A stretch of 64,000 nt of DNA from Clostridium pasteurianum (GTDB lineage Bacteria; Bacillota; Clostridia; Clostridiales; Clostridiaceae), in contig NZ_MCGV01000001.1 of the NCBI RefSeq assembly GCF_001705235.1, forward strand, positions 2,604,001 through 2,668,000, read 5' to 3'. Shown in pieces: positions 15,738 to 25,539 of the stretch. A program made the position numbers and the translations under genes. The notes under the pieces are model-generated. The model was not told the DNA's origin, searched no databases, and saw only the letters and a program-made list of their open reading frames with translations. The first letter of the stretch is position 1, and each line of letters opens with the position of its first letter.

Positions 15738-16547
15738 ATGAAATTAAAAGTTCTAGTAGATAATAATACATATATTGATCACTATTATTATGGTGAACCA
15801 GCTGTTTCTTATTACATTGAGGATGAGGACATTAAAATGCTGTTTGATGTTGGATATTCCGATATATTTATTAAGAATGCAAATGCATTTGGTATAAATT
15901 TAGAGGAGATAAGTATTATTGCTATTTCACATGGACATGATGACCATACTAGAGGGTTAAAGTATTATTTTGAGAAAAAATATAAAAATAAAATTTCTAT
16001 TATTGCACATCCTGATGCGTTTAAGGAAAAGCATATAGGTGACCTTGAAATTTGTTCCCCCATATTAGAAGATGAACTTAAAGAAAAATGCAACTTAATC
16101 TTATCCAAAGAGCCAATAAGGATTACTGAGAATTTGATTTTTTTAGGCGAAATTCCGCAAACAAATGAATTTGAGAATAGAAAACCTATTGGGAAACAAA
16201 CGTGTGGAAAAGAGTCCATTGAAGACTATGTAATGGATGATACCGCTCTTGCATATAAAACTGAGAATGGAATTTATGTTATTACAGGTTGTTCTCACAG
16301 CGGCATATGTAATATTATAGAATACTCAAAAAAAGTATGCAGGGATAATAGGGTATTAGGCGTTATAGGTGGCTTTCATCTATTTGAAGTAAATGAAGAG
16401 GCTAATAAGACTATCGAATATTTAAAGCAAAACAATATAAGGGAATTATATCCATGTCATTGTACATCTTTTGCTGTTAAAGCAGAGATACATAAAGTTT
16501 TACCTATAAAAGAGGTTGGCGTGGGACTGGAAATAAATTGGACATAG
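15738..16547 (+). CDS. Metallo-beta-lactamase-fold hydrolase (dihydropterin synthase-like)
   Basis: 269 residues. Zinc motif H-G-H-D-D-H (residues 65-70), then further ligands in G-C-S-H-S-G-I-C-N-I and G-G-F-H-L, and a terminal P-C-H-C-T. The last blocks mark the MJ0936-like branch often named 7,8-dihydropterin-6-methyl-4-(beta-D-ribofuranosyl)-aminobenzene-5'-phosphate synthase, a label extended well beyond tested members. It is cytoplasmic, without a signal peptide. The start follows AGGGAGAAT. The substrate is unknown; the next gene starts 13 bases later. Confidence 0.82.
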   Translation: MKLKVLVDNNTYIDHYYYGEPAVSYYIEDEDIKMLFDVGYSDIFIKNANAFGINLEEISIIAISHGHDDHTRGLKYYFEKKYKNKISIIAHPDAFKEKHIGDLEICSPILEDELKEKCNLILSKEPIRITENLIFLGEIPQTNEFENRKPIGKQTCGKESIEDYVMDDTALAYKTENGIYVITGCSHSGICNIIEYSKKVCRDNRVLGVIGGFHLFEVNEEANKTIEYLKQNNIRELYPCHCTSFAVKAEIHKVLPIKEVGVGLEINWT

Positions 16548-16560
16548 AGGTGATGATAAA

Positions 16561-17559
16561 GTGAATTTAGAAAGTCTAGTAGAAAAAGATTTTAGCGGAT
16601 GCATCTTAGCTACTAAAAATAAGAATGTGATTTTTCAAGAAAGTTATGGATATGCTGATTTATCGAATAAAGTTTATAGCAAGCTTGATACAAAATTTGC
16701 TACTGCATCGGCGGGAAAAGTTTTTACGGCTGTGGGCATTTTGCAGCTTATAGAAGATAAAATGTTAAGGTTTGATGATGAATTAGGAAACTTGCTTGAT
16801 TTTGACTTAAAGGGTATAGATAAAGCAATAACAGTTAAAGAACTTTTGTGTAATACATCTGGTATTCCAGATTATTTTGATGAAACTATTATGGAGGATT
16901 ATGATGAACTCTGGAGGGATTATCCTAATTATAAAATTAGAACCTCAGCTGATTTAATTCCACTTTTTATAGATAAGCCCATGATGTATCCACGAGGACA
17001 AAAGTTTCAATATAATAACACAGGTTTTGTAGTATTGGGTTTGATTATTGAAAAGGTAACGGGAAAATTGTTTGATGAATATCTGAAGGAAAAGGTTTTT
17101 GAACCATCTCACATGTATAATACAGGTTATTATGAATTGGATAGACTGCCTGCAAACTGTGCTAATTCTTATATATATGATGAAAAACGCAAAGAGTATT
17201 ATATTAATATTTATAGCGTAGATGTTAAAGGCACGGGGGCAGGGGGAGCCTTTACTACAGTTCAAGATATAAATAAATTTTGGATGAACCTGTTAAGTGG
17301 AAAGCTTATTTCTAAGGAAATGCTTGAACAAATGCTTAAAAGACAAAGTGGAAATGATTCACATAATTATGGATATGGTATTTGGCTTCGTAAAATGGAT
17401 AATGAAACATATACACCATATTTTCAAGGTTGTGATCCAGGAGTAAGCTTTATTTCTAGCTATGACACATATAATGATATTGGCATTACAGTAGTAAGTA
17501 ATTTTGGCTGCGATGTATGGAAATTGAGGAGAAATATATATAGTGAAATTGCTAAGTAA
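16561..17559 (+). CDS. Serine hydrolase, class C beta-lactamase / PBP4* family
   Basis: 332 residues. The S-x-x-K motif is S-A-G-K (Ser50, Lys53) and the second motif Y-N-N is at 151-153. A G-T-G-A-G-G segment (about residue 225) and a Y-G-Y-G-I-W strand complete the fold. The start is GTG after AGAGGTGATG, 13 bases after the previous gene. There is no signal peptide or anchor, so it acts inside the cell, unlike true beta-lactamases. Likely an esterase or D-amino-acid peptidase. Last gene of the operon. Confidence 0.85.
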   Translation: MNLESLVEKDFSGCILATKNKNVIFQESYGYADLSNKVYSKLDTKFATASAGKVFTAVGILQLIEDKMLRFDDELGNLLDFDLKGIDKAITVKELLCNTSGIPDYFDETIMEDYDELWRDYPNYKIRTSADLIPLFIDKPMMYPRGQKFQYNNTGFVVLGLIIEKVTGKLFDEYLKEKVFEPSHMYNTGYYELDRLPANCANSYIYDEKRKEYYINIYSVDVKGTGAGGAFTTVQDINKFWMNLLSGKLISKEMLEQMLKRQSGNDSHNYGYGIWLRKMDNETYTPYFQGCDPGVSFISSYDTYNDIGITVVSNFGCDVWKLRRNIYSEIAK

Positions 17560-17583
17560 AAATAGATCATATTTCAGTATAAT

Positions 17584-17616
17584 AAAAGTCTGCTTACTAA
17601 TTTGAGCAGACTTTTA
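17584..17616. terminator. Bidirectional terminator
   Basis: AAAAGTCTGCT pairs with AGCAGACTTTT, with A- and T-runs on either side. It lies between converging serine hydrolase and chemoreceptor genes. Confidence 0.8.
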
Positions 17617-17623
17617 ATAAACA

Positions 17624-19351
17624 CTATGCTTTGAATTTATTTACTACATCATTTAATTTATAAATTGTTTGTTTTATGGCACTAATATTTTCATTTATTT
17701 GATTCATAACCGCTTCCTGTTCTTCTACTGAGGAAGCTGTCTTTTGACTTCCCATACTGAAGTCTTTTGAAATATTAGATAATTCATGCACATTATTTAC
17801 GGCATGGTTACATTCATTTTCTATTGAAGTAATAACATCTATAATGTCTTTGATTTTTAGGTATGCATCATTACTTGATTTTTGCGATTGTATTAAATAT
17901 TTATCTACTTCTGTTACGGCAGCCACGCCTTCCTTAGCGTCAATAACGCCATCATGTATTGCGCTAATAGCATTACCAATCTCTTCTTGCATGCTAATTG
18001 CAATACCGTTTATTTGTGCGTTTGCATCATTTGATTGTTCTGCTAGAGTTTTAATTTCAGATGCTACCACAGCAAAGCCCTTACCTTGTTCGCCGGCTTT
18101 AGCAGCTTCAATAGATGCGTTTAAAGCAAGTAGATTAGTTTGCTTTGCTATGGCTGAGATTATTTCGCTGAATGATTTTATTTCTTTTGATTTATTTTCT
18201 AATTCTTTTATTATATCAGCTGTATTCTCAACAGTTTTATTGACAATAACTATTTTTTCAATGGAAGTTTTGAATATATTCATTGCTTCTGAAGTATTAT
18301 TTAAGGATTCATTTGATGAATTAGAGACTGAATTTGCAAGTGCTACTGATTGTTTCACATGGTCAAATATCTGTCCCATGGAATTTGAAACGTCATTTAC
18401 ACTATTTTCATGTTCAATGGCACTAGATGCAATTTTAGTAATCACATGAGTAATTTCTTCTCTTGCTTTGATGGTTTCATTAAAGCTTGTATATAGGTCA
18501 CTAATTTCGTTAGTTACATTTCCAGAGCTGCTCTTTATTTTATTAATTAATAATAATAGATTGTCCACCATATCCTTAAAGGACAGAGTTAACATGCCAA
18601 TCTCATCGTTATTTACTTTATCAAATTTTACTGTTAAGTCACCATTTTTTATTAAACATGCTTTATCTTTAAGCTTATTTAAGGAACGAACTAGAACAAT
18701 AGACAATAATTCACTAAATAATATTCCCATAAGTATCACTACTATAATTATTATACATATGTTTATTTTAAATTTATTGAGCTGGTTAATCATATTATTG
18801 GCATCAAAGTCAGCACCTAATACACCAATAATTTCACCTGATTTGTTTTTAATAGGAATATATGCAGAAAGCAGATTTCCCCACTTATCATCATGAGATA
18901 ACTCGTATGACGCTTTGCCGGTAAAAGTTGATTTGAAAGCAGCGCCAGGATCTGCTTCTTCATCACCTAGTAAGGAGTTATCCTTATCATTCATTGAAGT
19001 ACCATCAACTATATAAATGTATTTACCACTTGCATTTCTCCTCATAGTATAGAGGTATTTTAACCCGGTTGTTTTTCTTATATTTACTAAATTAGATTGA
19101 AGTTCTTTATAATATTCGGATTTCATATCTTCTTTTGTTTGGAGTTTATCGAGTTTTACAGTATCTATTGTTTTAGCTACGGATCGAAGGATTGATATAG
19201 CAGTACTACCTACTGTAATTTCAATATTTGATTTAGCTCTGTTATAAGAATAAAAGCCAATGGATATTGAAGAAAAGAAGATGAGTATAAAAAAACTTCC
19301 AACAATTTTTAACCTTAAAGAAGAGCTTTTTTTTAGACTATGAGTTCCCAT
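17624..19351 (-). CDS. Methyl-accepting chemotaxis protein with an extracellular Cache-type sensor
   Basis: 575 residues. Order: membrane segment (about 15-35), extracellular sensor (about 40-195, with Y-K-E-L and [10 protein letters not shown] as in single-Cache domains), second membrane segment (about 197-220), HAMP (220-270), and a cytoplasmic coiled coil. The coil carries the conserved tip near residues 400-430 ([18 protein letters not shown]). The tip binds CheA/CheW and the flanks are methylated. The ligand is unknown. It is monocistronic. The Shine-Dalgarno before the ATG (GGGGGTA) is weak. Confidence 0.9.
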   Translation of the reverse strand: MGTHSLKKSSSLRLKIVGSFFILIFFSSISIGFYSYNRAKSNIEITVGSTAISILRSVAKTIDTVKLDKLQTKEDMKSEYYKELQSNLVNIRKTTGLKYLYTMRRNASGKYIYIVDGTSMNDKDNSLLGDEEADPGAAFKSTFTGKASYELSHDDKWGNLLSAYIPIKNKSGEIIGVLGADFDANNMINQLNKFKINICIIIIVVILMGILFSELLSIVLVRSLNKLKDKACLIKNGDLTVKFDKVNNDEIGMLTLSFKDMVDNLLLLINKIKSSSGNVTNEISDLYTSFNETIKAREEITHVITKIASSAIEHENSVNDVSNSMGQIFDHVKQSVALANSVSNSSNESLNNTSEAMNIFKTSIEKIVIVNKTVENTADIIKELENKSKEIKSFSEIISAIAKQTNLLALNASIEAAKAGEQGKGFAVVASEIKTLAEQSNDANAQINGIAISMQEEIGNAISAIHDGVIDAKEGVAAVTEVDKYLIQSQKSSNDAYLKIKDIIDVITSIENECNHAVNNVHELSNISKDFSMGSQKTASSVEEQEAVMNQINENISAIKQTIYKLNDVVNKFKA

Positions 19352-19555
19352 TTTTTAGAATACCCCCATTGATATTATCAAGTATATTAAATACGATAAA
19401 GTATGATTAATTATATCAAAAAACGTTTACTTTTTATACTGGAATTGATTTCAAATAAAATATATTAAATAATATTAACATAAAAATACATAAATATAAT
19501 TTCATATAAAATAATTTAAGGATTTTAATGCTAAAAATATAAATTTCATAATATG

Positions 19556-19600
19556 TTGACAGTTAAAATTATTACAAGTATAATTAGTTAGAAACCTAAC
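19556..19600 (+). promoter_or_regulatory. Consensus promoter with MarR operator
   Basis: TTGACA (19556-19561), exactly 17 bases, TATAAT (19579-19584), then the perfect palindrome GTTAG-AAAC-CTAAC (19587-19600) just after the -10. The same palindrome with one base changed sits before the exporter genes at 20066. It is very probably the operator of the MarR protein encoded next. Confidence 0.85.
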
Positions 19601-19617
19601 AAATTAAGGCGGCGATA

Positions 19618-20046
19618 ATGGTGAATAATGAGGTGAAAATAGGTAGAGAAATAATGATTTTTTCTAATAAAATCCTTAGAAGGATAAACAGGGAAGCTGG
19701 AAAGTACGGTTTAACAGCTGTTCAATCGAGAATACTTGGATTTATATATCATAATTCTGATAAGAAGGATATATTTCAAAAAGACATAGAGGAGGAGCTA
19801 CAAGTTAGACGTTCCTCAGTAACCAGTGTACTTCAATTAATGGAGAAAAATGGCTATATAAAACGGATACGTGTTTCAGAGGATGGAAGATTGAAAAAAA
19901 TAATACTTACAGACAAAGGTACAGAAATTCAAAAAAAAGTATATAATTATATTACTAATTTTGAAAATGATTTAAGAAATGAGCTTAGTGAAGAAGAGTT
20001 TAGAATGTTTATTGGACTTATCAGCAGACTATCACAAAAAATTTAA
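19618..20046 (+). CDS. MarR-family transcriptional regulator
   Basis: 142 residues. A winged helix-turn-helix in the middle: Q-K-D-I-E-E-E-L-Q-V-R-R-S-S-V-T-S-V-L-Q (about residues 60-79), wing V-S-E-D-G-R-L-K-K-I (about 93-102), and a helical dimerisation C-terminus. The ATG follows AAGGCGGCG. GTTAGAAACCTAAC directly on its promoter and its near-copy before the exporter suggest that it represses itself and the pump, with release by a drug-like ligand. It is co-oriented with the two exporter genes. Confidence 0.9.
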   Translation: MVNNEVKIGREIMIFSNKILRRINREAGKYGLTAVQSRILGFIYHNSDKKDIFQKDIEEELQVRRSSVTSVLQLMEKNGYIKRIRVSEDGRLKKIILTDKGTEIQKKVYNYITNFENDLRNELSEEEFRMFIGLISRLSQKI

Positions 20047-20065
20047 TAAAAAAATCTAAATAGTA

Positions 20066-20079
20066 GTTAGAAATCTAAC
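20066..20079 (+). promoter_or_regulatory. Second MarR-type operator, upstream of the exporter
   Basis: GTTAG-AAAT-CTAAC, differing by one base from the operator at 19587-19600. It lies seven bases before the AGGAGG of the first exporter gene, where bound protein would block transcription or translation initiation. Confidence 0.75.
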
Positions 20080-20094
20080 AATAGGAGGCAAATT

Positions 20095-21834
20095 ATGTTA
20101 AAAAAATTACTACATTACGTAGGAGAGTTTAAAAAAGATACAGCTATAACTCCTATATTTGTCGCACTAGAAGCAATAATGGAAACAATTCTCCCACTAA
20201 TGATGGCGTGGATTATTGATAATGGTGTAGGAAAGGGAAATATGTCATACGTATGTAAGATTGGAGTAATAATGATATTAGTATCATTTGTATCTCTTAC
20301 TTGCGGTGCATTATCAGGAAAGTATGCAGCTAGAGCATCAACGGGTTTTGGTAGAAATTTAAGAAGGGCTATGTACTACAATATACAGGATTTTTCGTTT
20401 TCTAACATAGATAAATTTTCTACAGCAGGATTAATAACAAGACTTACTACAGATGTAACAAATGTTCAAAATGCATTTCAAATGGTAATAAGAATGTTTG
20501 TTAGAGCACCATTCATGCTTATTTTTGCTATGGGTATGAGTTTTTACATTAATGCTAAATTGTCTTTAGTTTTTTTAGGAGCAATAATTTTTTTAGGAAT
20601 TGTATTATATTTTATTATGACAACAGTGCATCCATATTTTATGGAGGTATTTAGAAAGTATGATGAATTAAATGCAAGTGTACAGGAAAATTTAACAGCA
20701 ATCCGTACTGTAAAGGCTTATGTAAGGGAAGAACATGAAACAAGTAAATTTTATAAGGCTTCTTTAAGATTATATAAACTTTTTGTACGAGCTGAAAAAT
20801 TGATTATAATTAATGCACCAGCGATGCAGTTCTCAGTATATACATGTATTTTGCTTTTGTCATGGCTTGGAGCAAAAATGATTGTGGTAAAGTCAATGAC
20901 AACTGGTGAGCTAATGAGTTTATTTACTTATACAACAAACATAATGATAAGTCTTATGGTTATTTCTATGGTATTTGTAATGGTAGTTATGGCAAGATCA
21001 TCTGCTGAAAGAATAGTAGAAGTACTGGATGAAAAGAGTGATTTAGCTAATACTGAAAAACCAGTTTATGAGATAAAAGATGGTTCTATTGCATTTAAGA
21101 ATGTTGATTTTTCTTATAAGAATAGTCTTGATAAATTAGTTCTAGAGAATATTAATATAAAAATCAACTCAGGTGAAACTATAGGAATTATAGGTGGGAC
21201 AGGCAGCGCTAAGTCTACTTTAGTTCAACTTATACCAAGGTTATATGATGTAACAAGTGGAAGTGTTGAAGTTGGTGGAATGGATGTTAGAAAGTATGAT
21301 ATAGAAACTCTTAGAAATGAAGTCTCTATGGTACTTCAAAAGAATGTACTATTTTCAGGAACAATAAAGGAAAACTTAAGATGGGGAAATAAAAATGCTT
21401 CCGATGAGGAATTAATTACTGCATGTAGACAGGCTCAAGCGGATGAATTTATAGAAAAGTTTCCTGATAAGTATGATACTTTTATCGAGCAAGGAGGTAC
21501 AAATGTATCTGGAGGTCAGAAACAGAGATTGTGTATTGCTAGAGCACTTTTAAAGAAACCTAAAATACTAATTTTAGATGATTCTACAAGTGCAGTTGAC
21601 ACAAAAACAGATGCACTTATAAGGATAGCATTTAAAGAATCTATACCAGATACTACAAAACTTATAATTGCACAGCGTATTTCCTCTGTTCAGGATGCAG
21701 ATAAAATTATAGTATTGAATGATGGAAAAATAGATGGTTTTGGAACACATGAAGAGCTTCTAAAATCAAATGACATATATCGTGAGGTTTATGAATCTCA
21801 AGTGAAAGGAGCTGATAATAATGAGTCAAAATAA
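20095..21834 (+). CDS. Heterodimeric ABC exporter, degenerate-site subunit (BmrC/LmrC-like)
   Basis: 579 residues: six membrane helices (about residues 15-300), then one ATPase domain. Walker A reads G-G-T-G-S-A-K-S-T with Ala where Gly is usual. The signature is N-V-S-G-G-Q, and Walker B ends L-I-L-D-D-S-T-S: Asp replaces the catalytic Glu. This is the pattern of the non-hydrolysing site in heterodimeric exporters such as BmrCD or LmrCD. The start follows AGGAGGCAAATT. Its end overlaps the partner gene by 14 bases. Drug or lipid efflux is likely. Confidence 0.88.
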   Translation: MLKKLLHYVGEFKKDTAITPIFVALEAIMETILPLMMAWIIDNGVGKGNMSYVCKIGVIMILVSFVSLTCGALSGKYAARASTGFGRNLRRAMYYNIQDFSFSNIDKFSTAGLITRLTTDVTNVQNAFQMVIRMFVRAPFMLIFAMGMSFYINAKLSLVFLGAIIFLGIVLYFIMTTVHPYFMEVFRKYDELNASVQENLTAIRTVKAYVREEHETSKFYKASLRLYKLFVRAEKLIIINAPAMQFSVYTCILLLSWLGAKMIVVKSMTTGELMSLFTYTTNIMISLMVISMVFVMVVMARSSAERIVEVLDEKSDLANTEKPVYEIKDGSIAFKNVDFSYKNSLDKLVLENINIKINSGETIGIIGGTGSAKSTLVQLIPRLYDVTSGSVEVGGMDVRKYDIETLRNEVSMVLQKNVLFSGTIKENLRWGNKNASDEELITACRQAQADEFIEKFPDKYDTFIEQGGTNVSGGQKQRLCIARALLKKPKILILDDSTSAVDTKTDALIRIAFKESIPDTTKLIIAQRISSVQDADKIIVLNDGKIDGFGTHEELLKSNDIYREVYESQVKGADNNESK

Positions 21835-23746
21835 TGCTAATAAGCCTAGAGCAATGCATGGACCACGTGGACACGCAAAATTAAGTAAGAATTCTTTAAA
21901 AACATTAAAAAGACTGCTGGCTTATATTATTAAGGAATATAAATTTTTATTTTTTATAGTATTTATAACCATTATTATAAGTTCACTTGCTAATGTTATT
22001 GGTACACTATTTATAAAAACCTTAATAGATACTTATATAACACCACTTTTAGGAAAATCTCATCCTGATTTTGGACCATTACTTAAAATGATACTTACTA
22101 TGGCTTTAATTTATTATGTTGGAGTTTTAGCAACGTACGCATACAGCCGTATGATGATTACAATTTCTCAAGGTTCGCTTAAAAAGATAAGAGATAATAT
22201 GTTTTCTCATATGGAAAGTTTACCAATTAAGTTTTTTGATACTCATGCTCATGGCGATTTGATGAGCCTTTATACAAATGATACAGATACGTTAAGACAG
22301 ATGATAAGTCAGAGTATACCGCAGTTAATGTCATCGATTATAACTGTTGTTGGAGTATTTATTTCTATGATTTTCTTAAGTCTGCCATTAACAGTTATTG
22401 AAGTCTTAATTATAATTTTAATAGTTTATGTTACTAAATTTGTTGGTGGTCAAAGTGGTAAGTATTTTGGACTTCAGCAAAAGGATCTAGGAATGGTAAA
22501 TGGCTATATAGAAGAGATGATGGAAGGACAGAAAGTTGTAAAAGTCTTTTGCCATGAAGATGAGGCCAAGGCCAATTTTGATAAATTAAATGATATGCTT
22601 TTTGCCAGTGCAGATAATGCCAATAAATATGCCAATGTTTTGATGCCTATTATGGGTAACATAGGGTATATAAACTATGTAGCTGTAGCCGTTGGAGGTT
22701 CTATTCTTGCCATTGGATCATTTGCTGGATTTACTCTTGGAGCACTTGCATCGTTTTTGCAATTAACGAGAATTTTCAGTCAGACAATAAATCAGATGTC
22801 ACAGCAGCTCAACTTTGTTATCATGGCTTTGGCAGGTGCAGAGCGTATTTTTACCCTTGCTGATGAAAAGGCAGAAATGGATGAGGGGTATGTAACTTTA
22901 GTTAATGCAAGAGAAAATGAAAAAGGTGAGTTAGTAGAAGCTGACGAGCATACTGGACTTTGGGCATGGAAGCATCCACATCAAGAAGAAGGAACAGTTA
23001 CTTATACAAAGCTTTGTGGAGAAGTTGTATTTAATGATGTTGATTTTGGATATAATGATAAAAAAGTAATACTTCATAATATAAAGCTCTATGCAAAACC
23101 TGGACAAAAGGTGGCATTTGTTGGTGCTACGGGGGCAGGCAAAACTACTATTACTAATTTAATCAATCGTTTCTATGATATACAGGATGGAAAAATAAGA
23201 TATGATGGTATTAATATAAATAAGATTAAAAAGGATGATTTAAGAAGATCACTTGGTATTGTACTTCAAGATCCACATTTGTTTACTGGAACTATAGCGG
23301 ATAACATAAGATACGGAAAGCTTAATGCAACTGAAGATGAAGTAGTTGCAGCAGCTAAGCTTGCAAATGCACATGGTTTTATAAAGCATTTACCAGATGG
23401 ATACAATACAATTATAACAGGTGACGGAGGGAATTTATCTCAAGGGCAGAGACAGCTTCTAACTATTGCTAGAGCGGCTATTGCTGATCCACCAGTTTTA
23501 ATACTAGATGAGGCAACTTCAAGTATTGATACGAGAACAGAGAAAATTGTTCAAGAGGGAATGGACAGACTTATGAAAGGCAGAACTGTGTTCGTTATTG
23601 CACATAGACTTTCAACAGTTAAAAACTCTGATGTAATTATGGTATTGGAGCAGGGCAGAATTATTGAAAGAGGAAGTCATGACGATTTGATCAAGCAAAA
23701 AGGCAAGTATTATCAGCTTTATACTGGAGCCTTTGAATTATCATAA
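21821..23746 (+). CDS. Heterodimeric ABC exporter, catalytic-site subunit (BmrD/LmrD-like)
   Basis: 641 residues, with six membrane helices (about 40-340) and an ATPase domain carrying canonical G-A-T-G-A-G-K-T-T, L-S-Q-G-Q-R and L-I-L-D-E-A-T-S. An extra 50-residue segment between membrane and ATPase parts (near residues 355-400, with E-H-T-G-L-W-A-W-K-H-P-H) is typical of the longer partner. Start ATG overlaps the preceding gene, with AAAGGAG as Shine-Dalgarno. The canonical signature faces the other subunit's degenerate Walker B. The operon ends here at a terminator. Confidence 0.9.
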   Translation: MSQNNANKPRAMHGPRGHAKLSKNSLKTLKRLLAYIIKEYKFLFFIVFITIIISSLANVIGTLFIKTLIDTYITPLLGKSHPDFGPLLKMILTMALIYYVGVLATYAYSRMMITISQGSLKKIRDNMFSHMESLPIKFFDTHAHGDLMSLYTNDTDTLRQMISQSIPQLMSSIITVVGVFISMIFLSLPLTVIEVLIIILIVYVTKFVGGQSGKYFGLQQKDLGMVNGYIEEMMEGQKVVKVFCHEDEAKANFDKLNDMLFASADNANKYANVLMPIMGNIGYINYVAVAVGGSILAIGSFAGFTLGALASFLQLTRIFSQTINQMSQQLNFVIMALAGAERIFTLADEKAEMDEGYVTLVNARENEKGELVEADEHTGLWAWKHPHQEEGTVTYTKLCGEVVFNDVDFGYNDKKVILHNIKLYAKPGQKVAFVGATGAGKTTITNLINRFYDIQDGKIRYDGININKIKKDDLRRSLGIVLQDPHLFTGTIADNIRYGKLNATEDEVVAAAKLANAHGFIKHLPDGYNTIITGDGGNLSQGQRQLLTIARAAIADPPVLILDEATSSIDTRTEKIVQEGMDRLMKGRTVFVIAHRLSTVKNSDVIMVLEQGRIIERGSHDDLIKQKGKYYQLYTGAFELS

Positions 23747-23764
23747 AGATATAAAGTTACATTG

Positions 23765-23812
23765 AGAAGTGTTTTCAGCAATTCTTAGATTACTGGGAAC
23801 ACTTCTTTTTTA
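23765..23812 (+). terminator. Rho-independent terminator after the exporter
   Basis: GAGAAGTGTT pairs with AACACTTCTT, with a 20-base loop and a T-run (CTTTTTTAG). Confidence 0.75.
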
Positions 23813-23910
23813 GTAAACATAATATTAAATAAAAAATAGCGTTGTATCTATAAAAAGTGTTAATACTATAAATATTAAATGAAATATTTATAGTAAGAGA
23901 GGATAAACAC

Positions 23911-25440
23911 TTGAAAATCTTAAAAAAGCTTTTAGCTAATAGAATTACATTTATATTTATTGCCATATTGGTACAATTAATAGCTTTTATAGGTGTGATT
24001 ATAAAATTCAAAAAATATTTTATCCCTTTTTATATTGTTTGTGTTTTAATAAGTATAGTTGCATTACTTGCTATATTATATAAAAAGGTTAGTCCTGCAT
24101 ATAAAATTGCATGGATTGTTCTTATATCAGTATTTCCTGCTTTAGGTGGTTTACTTTATTTATTTTTTGGCTTTAATAAATTGAGTAAAAGGACTATGAG
24201 GAAAATGCAGTATGTTATATTAAAATCAAAAGATGTACTGGTGAGAAATGATTCAATTTTAAGTGATATAAAGCTGCAGAGCGAGAGTGCAGCTAATGAG
24301 GCGAATTACATTCAAAATTCTTCGCATTTTCCGGTATGTGTTAACACACAAACAGAATATCTAAGTTCTGGTGAGCTTACTTTCAAGAGACTTATAGATG
24401 AATTAAAGAAAGCAAAAAAGTATATTTTTTTAGAGTATTTTATTATTAATCAGGGAATTATGTGGAACAGTATTTTAGATATATTAGTTGACAAGGCAAA
24501 GCAGGGGCTAGATGTACGTGTTATATATGATGATGCAGGGTGCATGCTAACTTTACCAAAGGGATACGATAAAGAACTTGAGAAGCTTGGCATTAAATGC
24601 TGCATTTTTAATCATGTAGTTCCTGTAGTATCCCTTAAATTCAATAATCGTGATCACAGAAAAATAACTGTAGTTGATGGTATAGTGGGTTTTACAGGTG
24701 GTATAAATTTGGCCGATGAATACATAAATGAATATGAAAAGTATGGGCACTGGAAAGATACTGCAATTATGATTAAGGGAGATGCTGTCTGGAATTTCAC
24801 AGTTATGTTTCTTGCTATGTGGGATTTTCTTAGGGGTACTAATGAAAACTTTTATAATTTTAAAAAGAATTTTGATTGCAAAATTTATGATAATGGTTAT
24901 GTTCAGCCGTATTCCGATAATCCTTTAGATGATGAGCTTGTAGGGGAAACAGTTTATATGAATCTGATTAACAAAGCCAATAGATATATTTATATTACTA
25001 CGCCTTATTTAGTTATTGACAGTGAAATGCTTACAGCCTTAAAGTCTGCTGCTAAAGGAGGGGTGGATGTTAGAATTATTGTCCCTAATATTACAGATAG
25101 CAAGGTTGCAGATGCTGTTGCTAAATCCTATTATCAGACACTTATAGAAAGTGGAGTAAAACTTTACGAATACATGCCTGGATTTATTCATTCAAAAACT
25201 TATGTATCAGATGATGAATACAGCGTTGTTGGCAGCATAAATATGGATTTTAGAAGCCTATATCTTCACTTTGAATGTGGTGTTTGGATGTACAAAACTA
25301 AAAGTGTAAGTGAGGTGAAAAAAGATTTTCTTATTACTTTAGAAAAGTGCAGGCAAATTACTGAATATGACACTAAATCTGTAAAGTGGTATAAGTCATT
25401 ATGGTGTATAGTTCTTCGGGTATTCGCACCCATGGTTTAG
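23911..25440 (+). CDS. cls: Cardiolipin synthase, first of a tandem pair
   Basis: 509 residues. Two N-terminal membrane helices (about 10-30 and 38-58) carry a PLD-nuclease pair on the cytoplasmic face. The two H-K-D motifs are N-N-R-D-H-R-K-I-T-V-V-D near residue 245 and I-H-S-K-T-Y-V-S-D-D near residue 428. The enzyme joins two phosphatidylglycerols to cardiolipin at the membrane. The start is TTG after AGAGAGGATAAAC. Closely similar to the gene at 25540 and probably a tandem duplicate. Confidence 0.88.
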   Translation: MKILKKLLANRITFIFIAILVQLIAFIGVIIKFKKYFIPFYIVCVLISIVALLAILYKKVSPAYKIAWIVLISVFPALGGLLYLFFGFNKLSKRTMRKMQYVILKSKDVLVRNDSILSDIKLQSESAANEANYIQNSSHFPVCVNTQTEYLSSGELTFKRLIDELKKAKKYIFLEYFIINQGIMWNSILDILVDKAKQGLDVRVIYDDAGCMLTLPKGYDKELEKLGIKCCIFNHVVPVVSLKFNNRDHRKITVVDGIVGFTGGINLADEYINEYEKYGHWKDTAIMIKGDAVWNFTVMFLAMWDFLRGTNENFYNFKKNFDCKIYDNGYVQPYSDNPLDDELVGETVYMNLINKANRYIYITTPYLVIDSEMLTALKSAAKGGVDVRIIVPNITDSKVADAVAKSYYQTLIESGVKLYEYMPGFIHSKTYVSDDEYSVVGSINMDFRSLYLHFECGVWMYKTKSVSEVKKDFLITLEKCRQITEYDTKSVKWYKSLWCIVLRVFAPMV

Positions 25441-25539
25441 GAAAGTTTATATAGAGAAAACTTGCCCATAAAATATTTTGGTATATAATGTTTTATATAT
25501 AATATTGCATTAAATATTTACAGCGATGGGGGTGAATAA

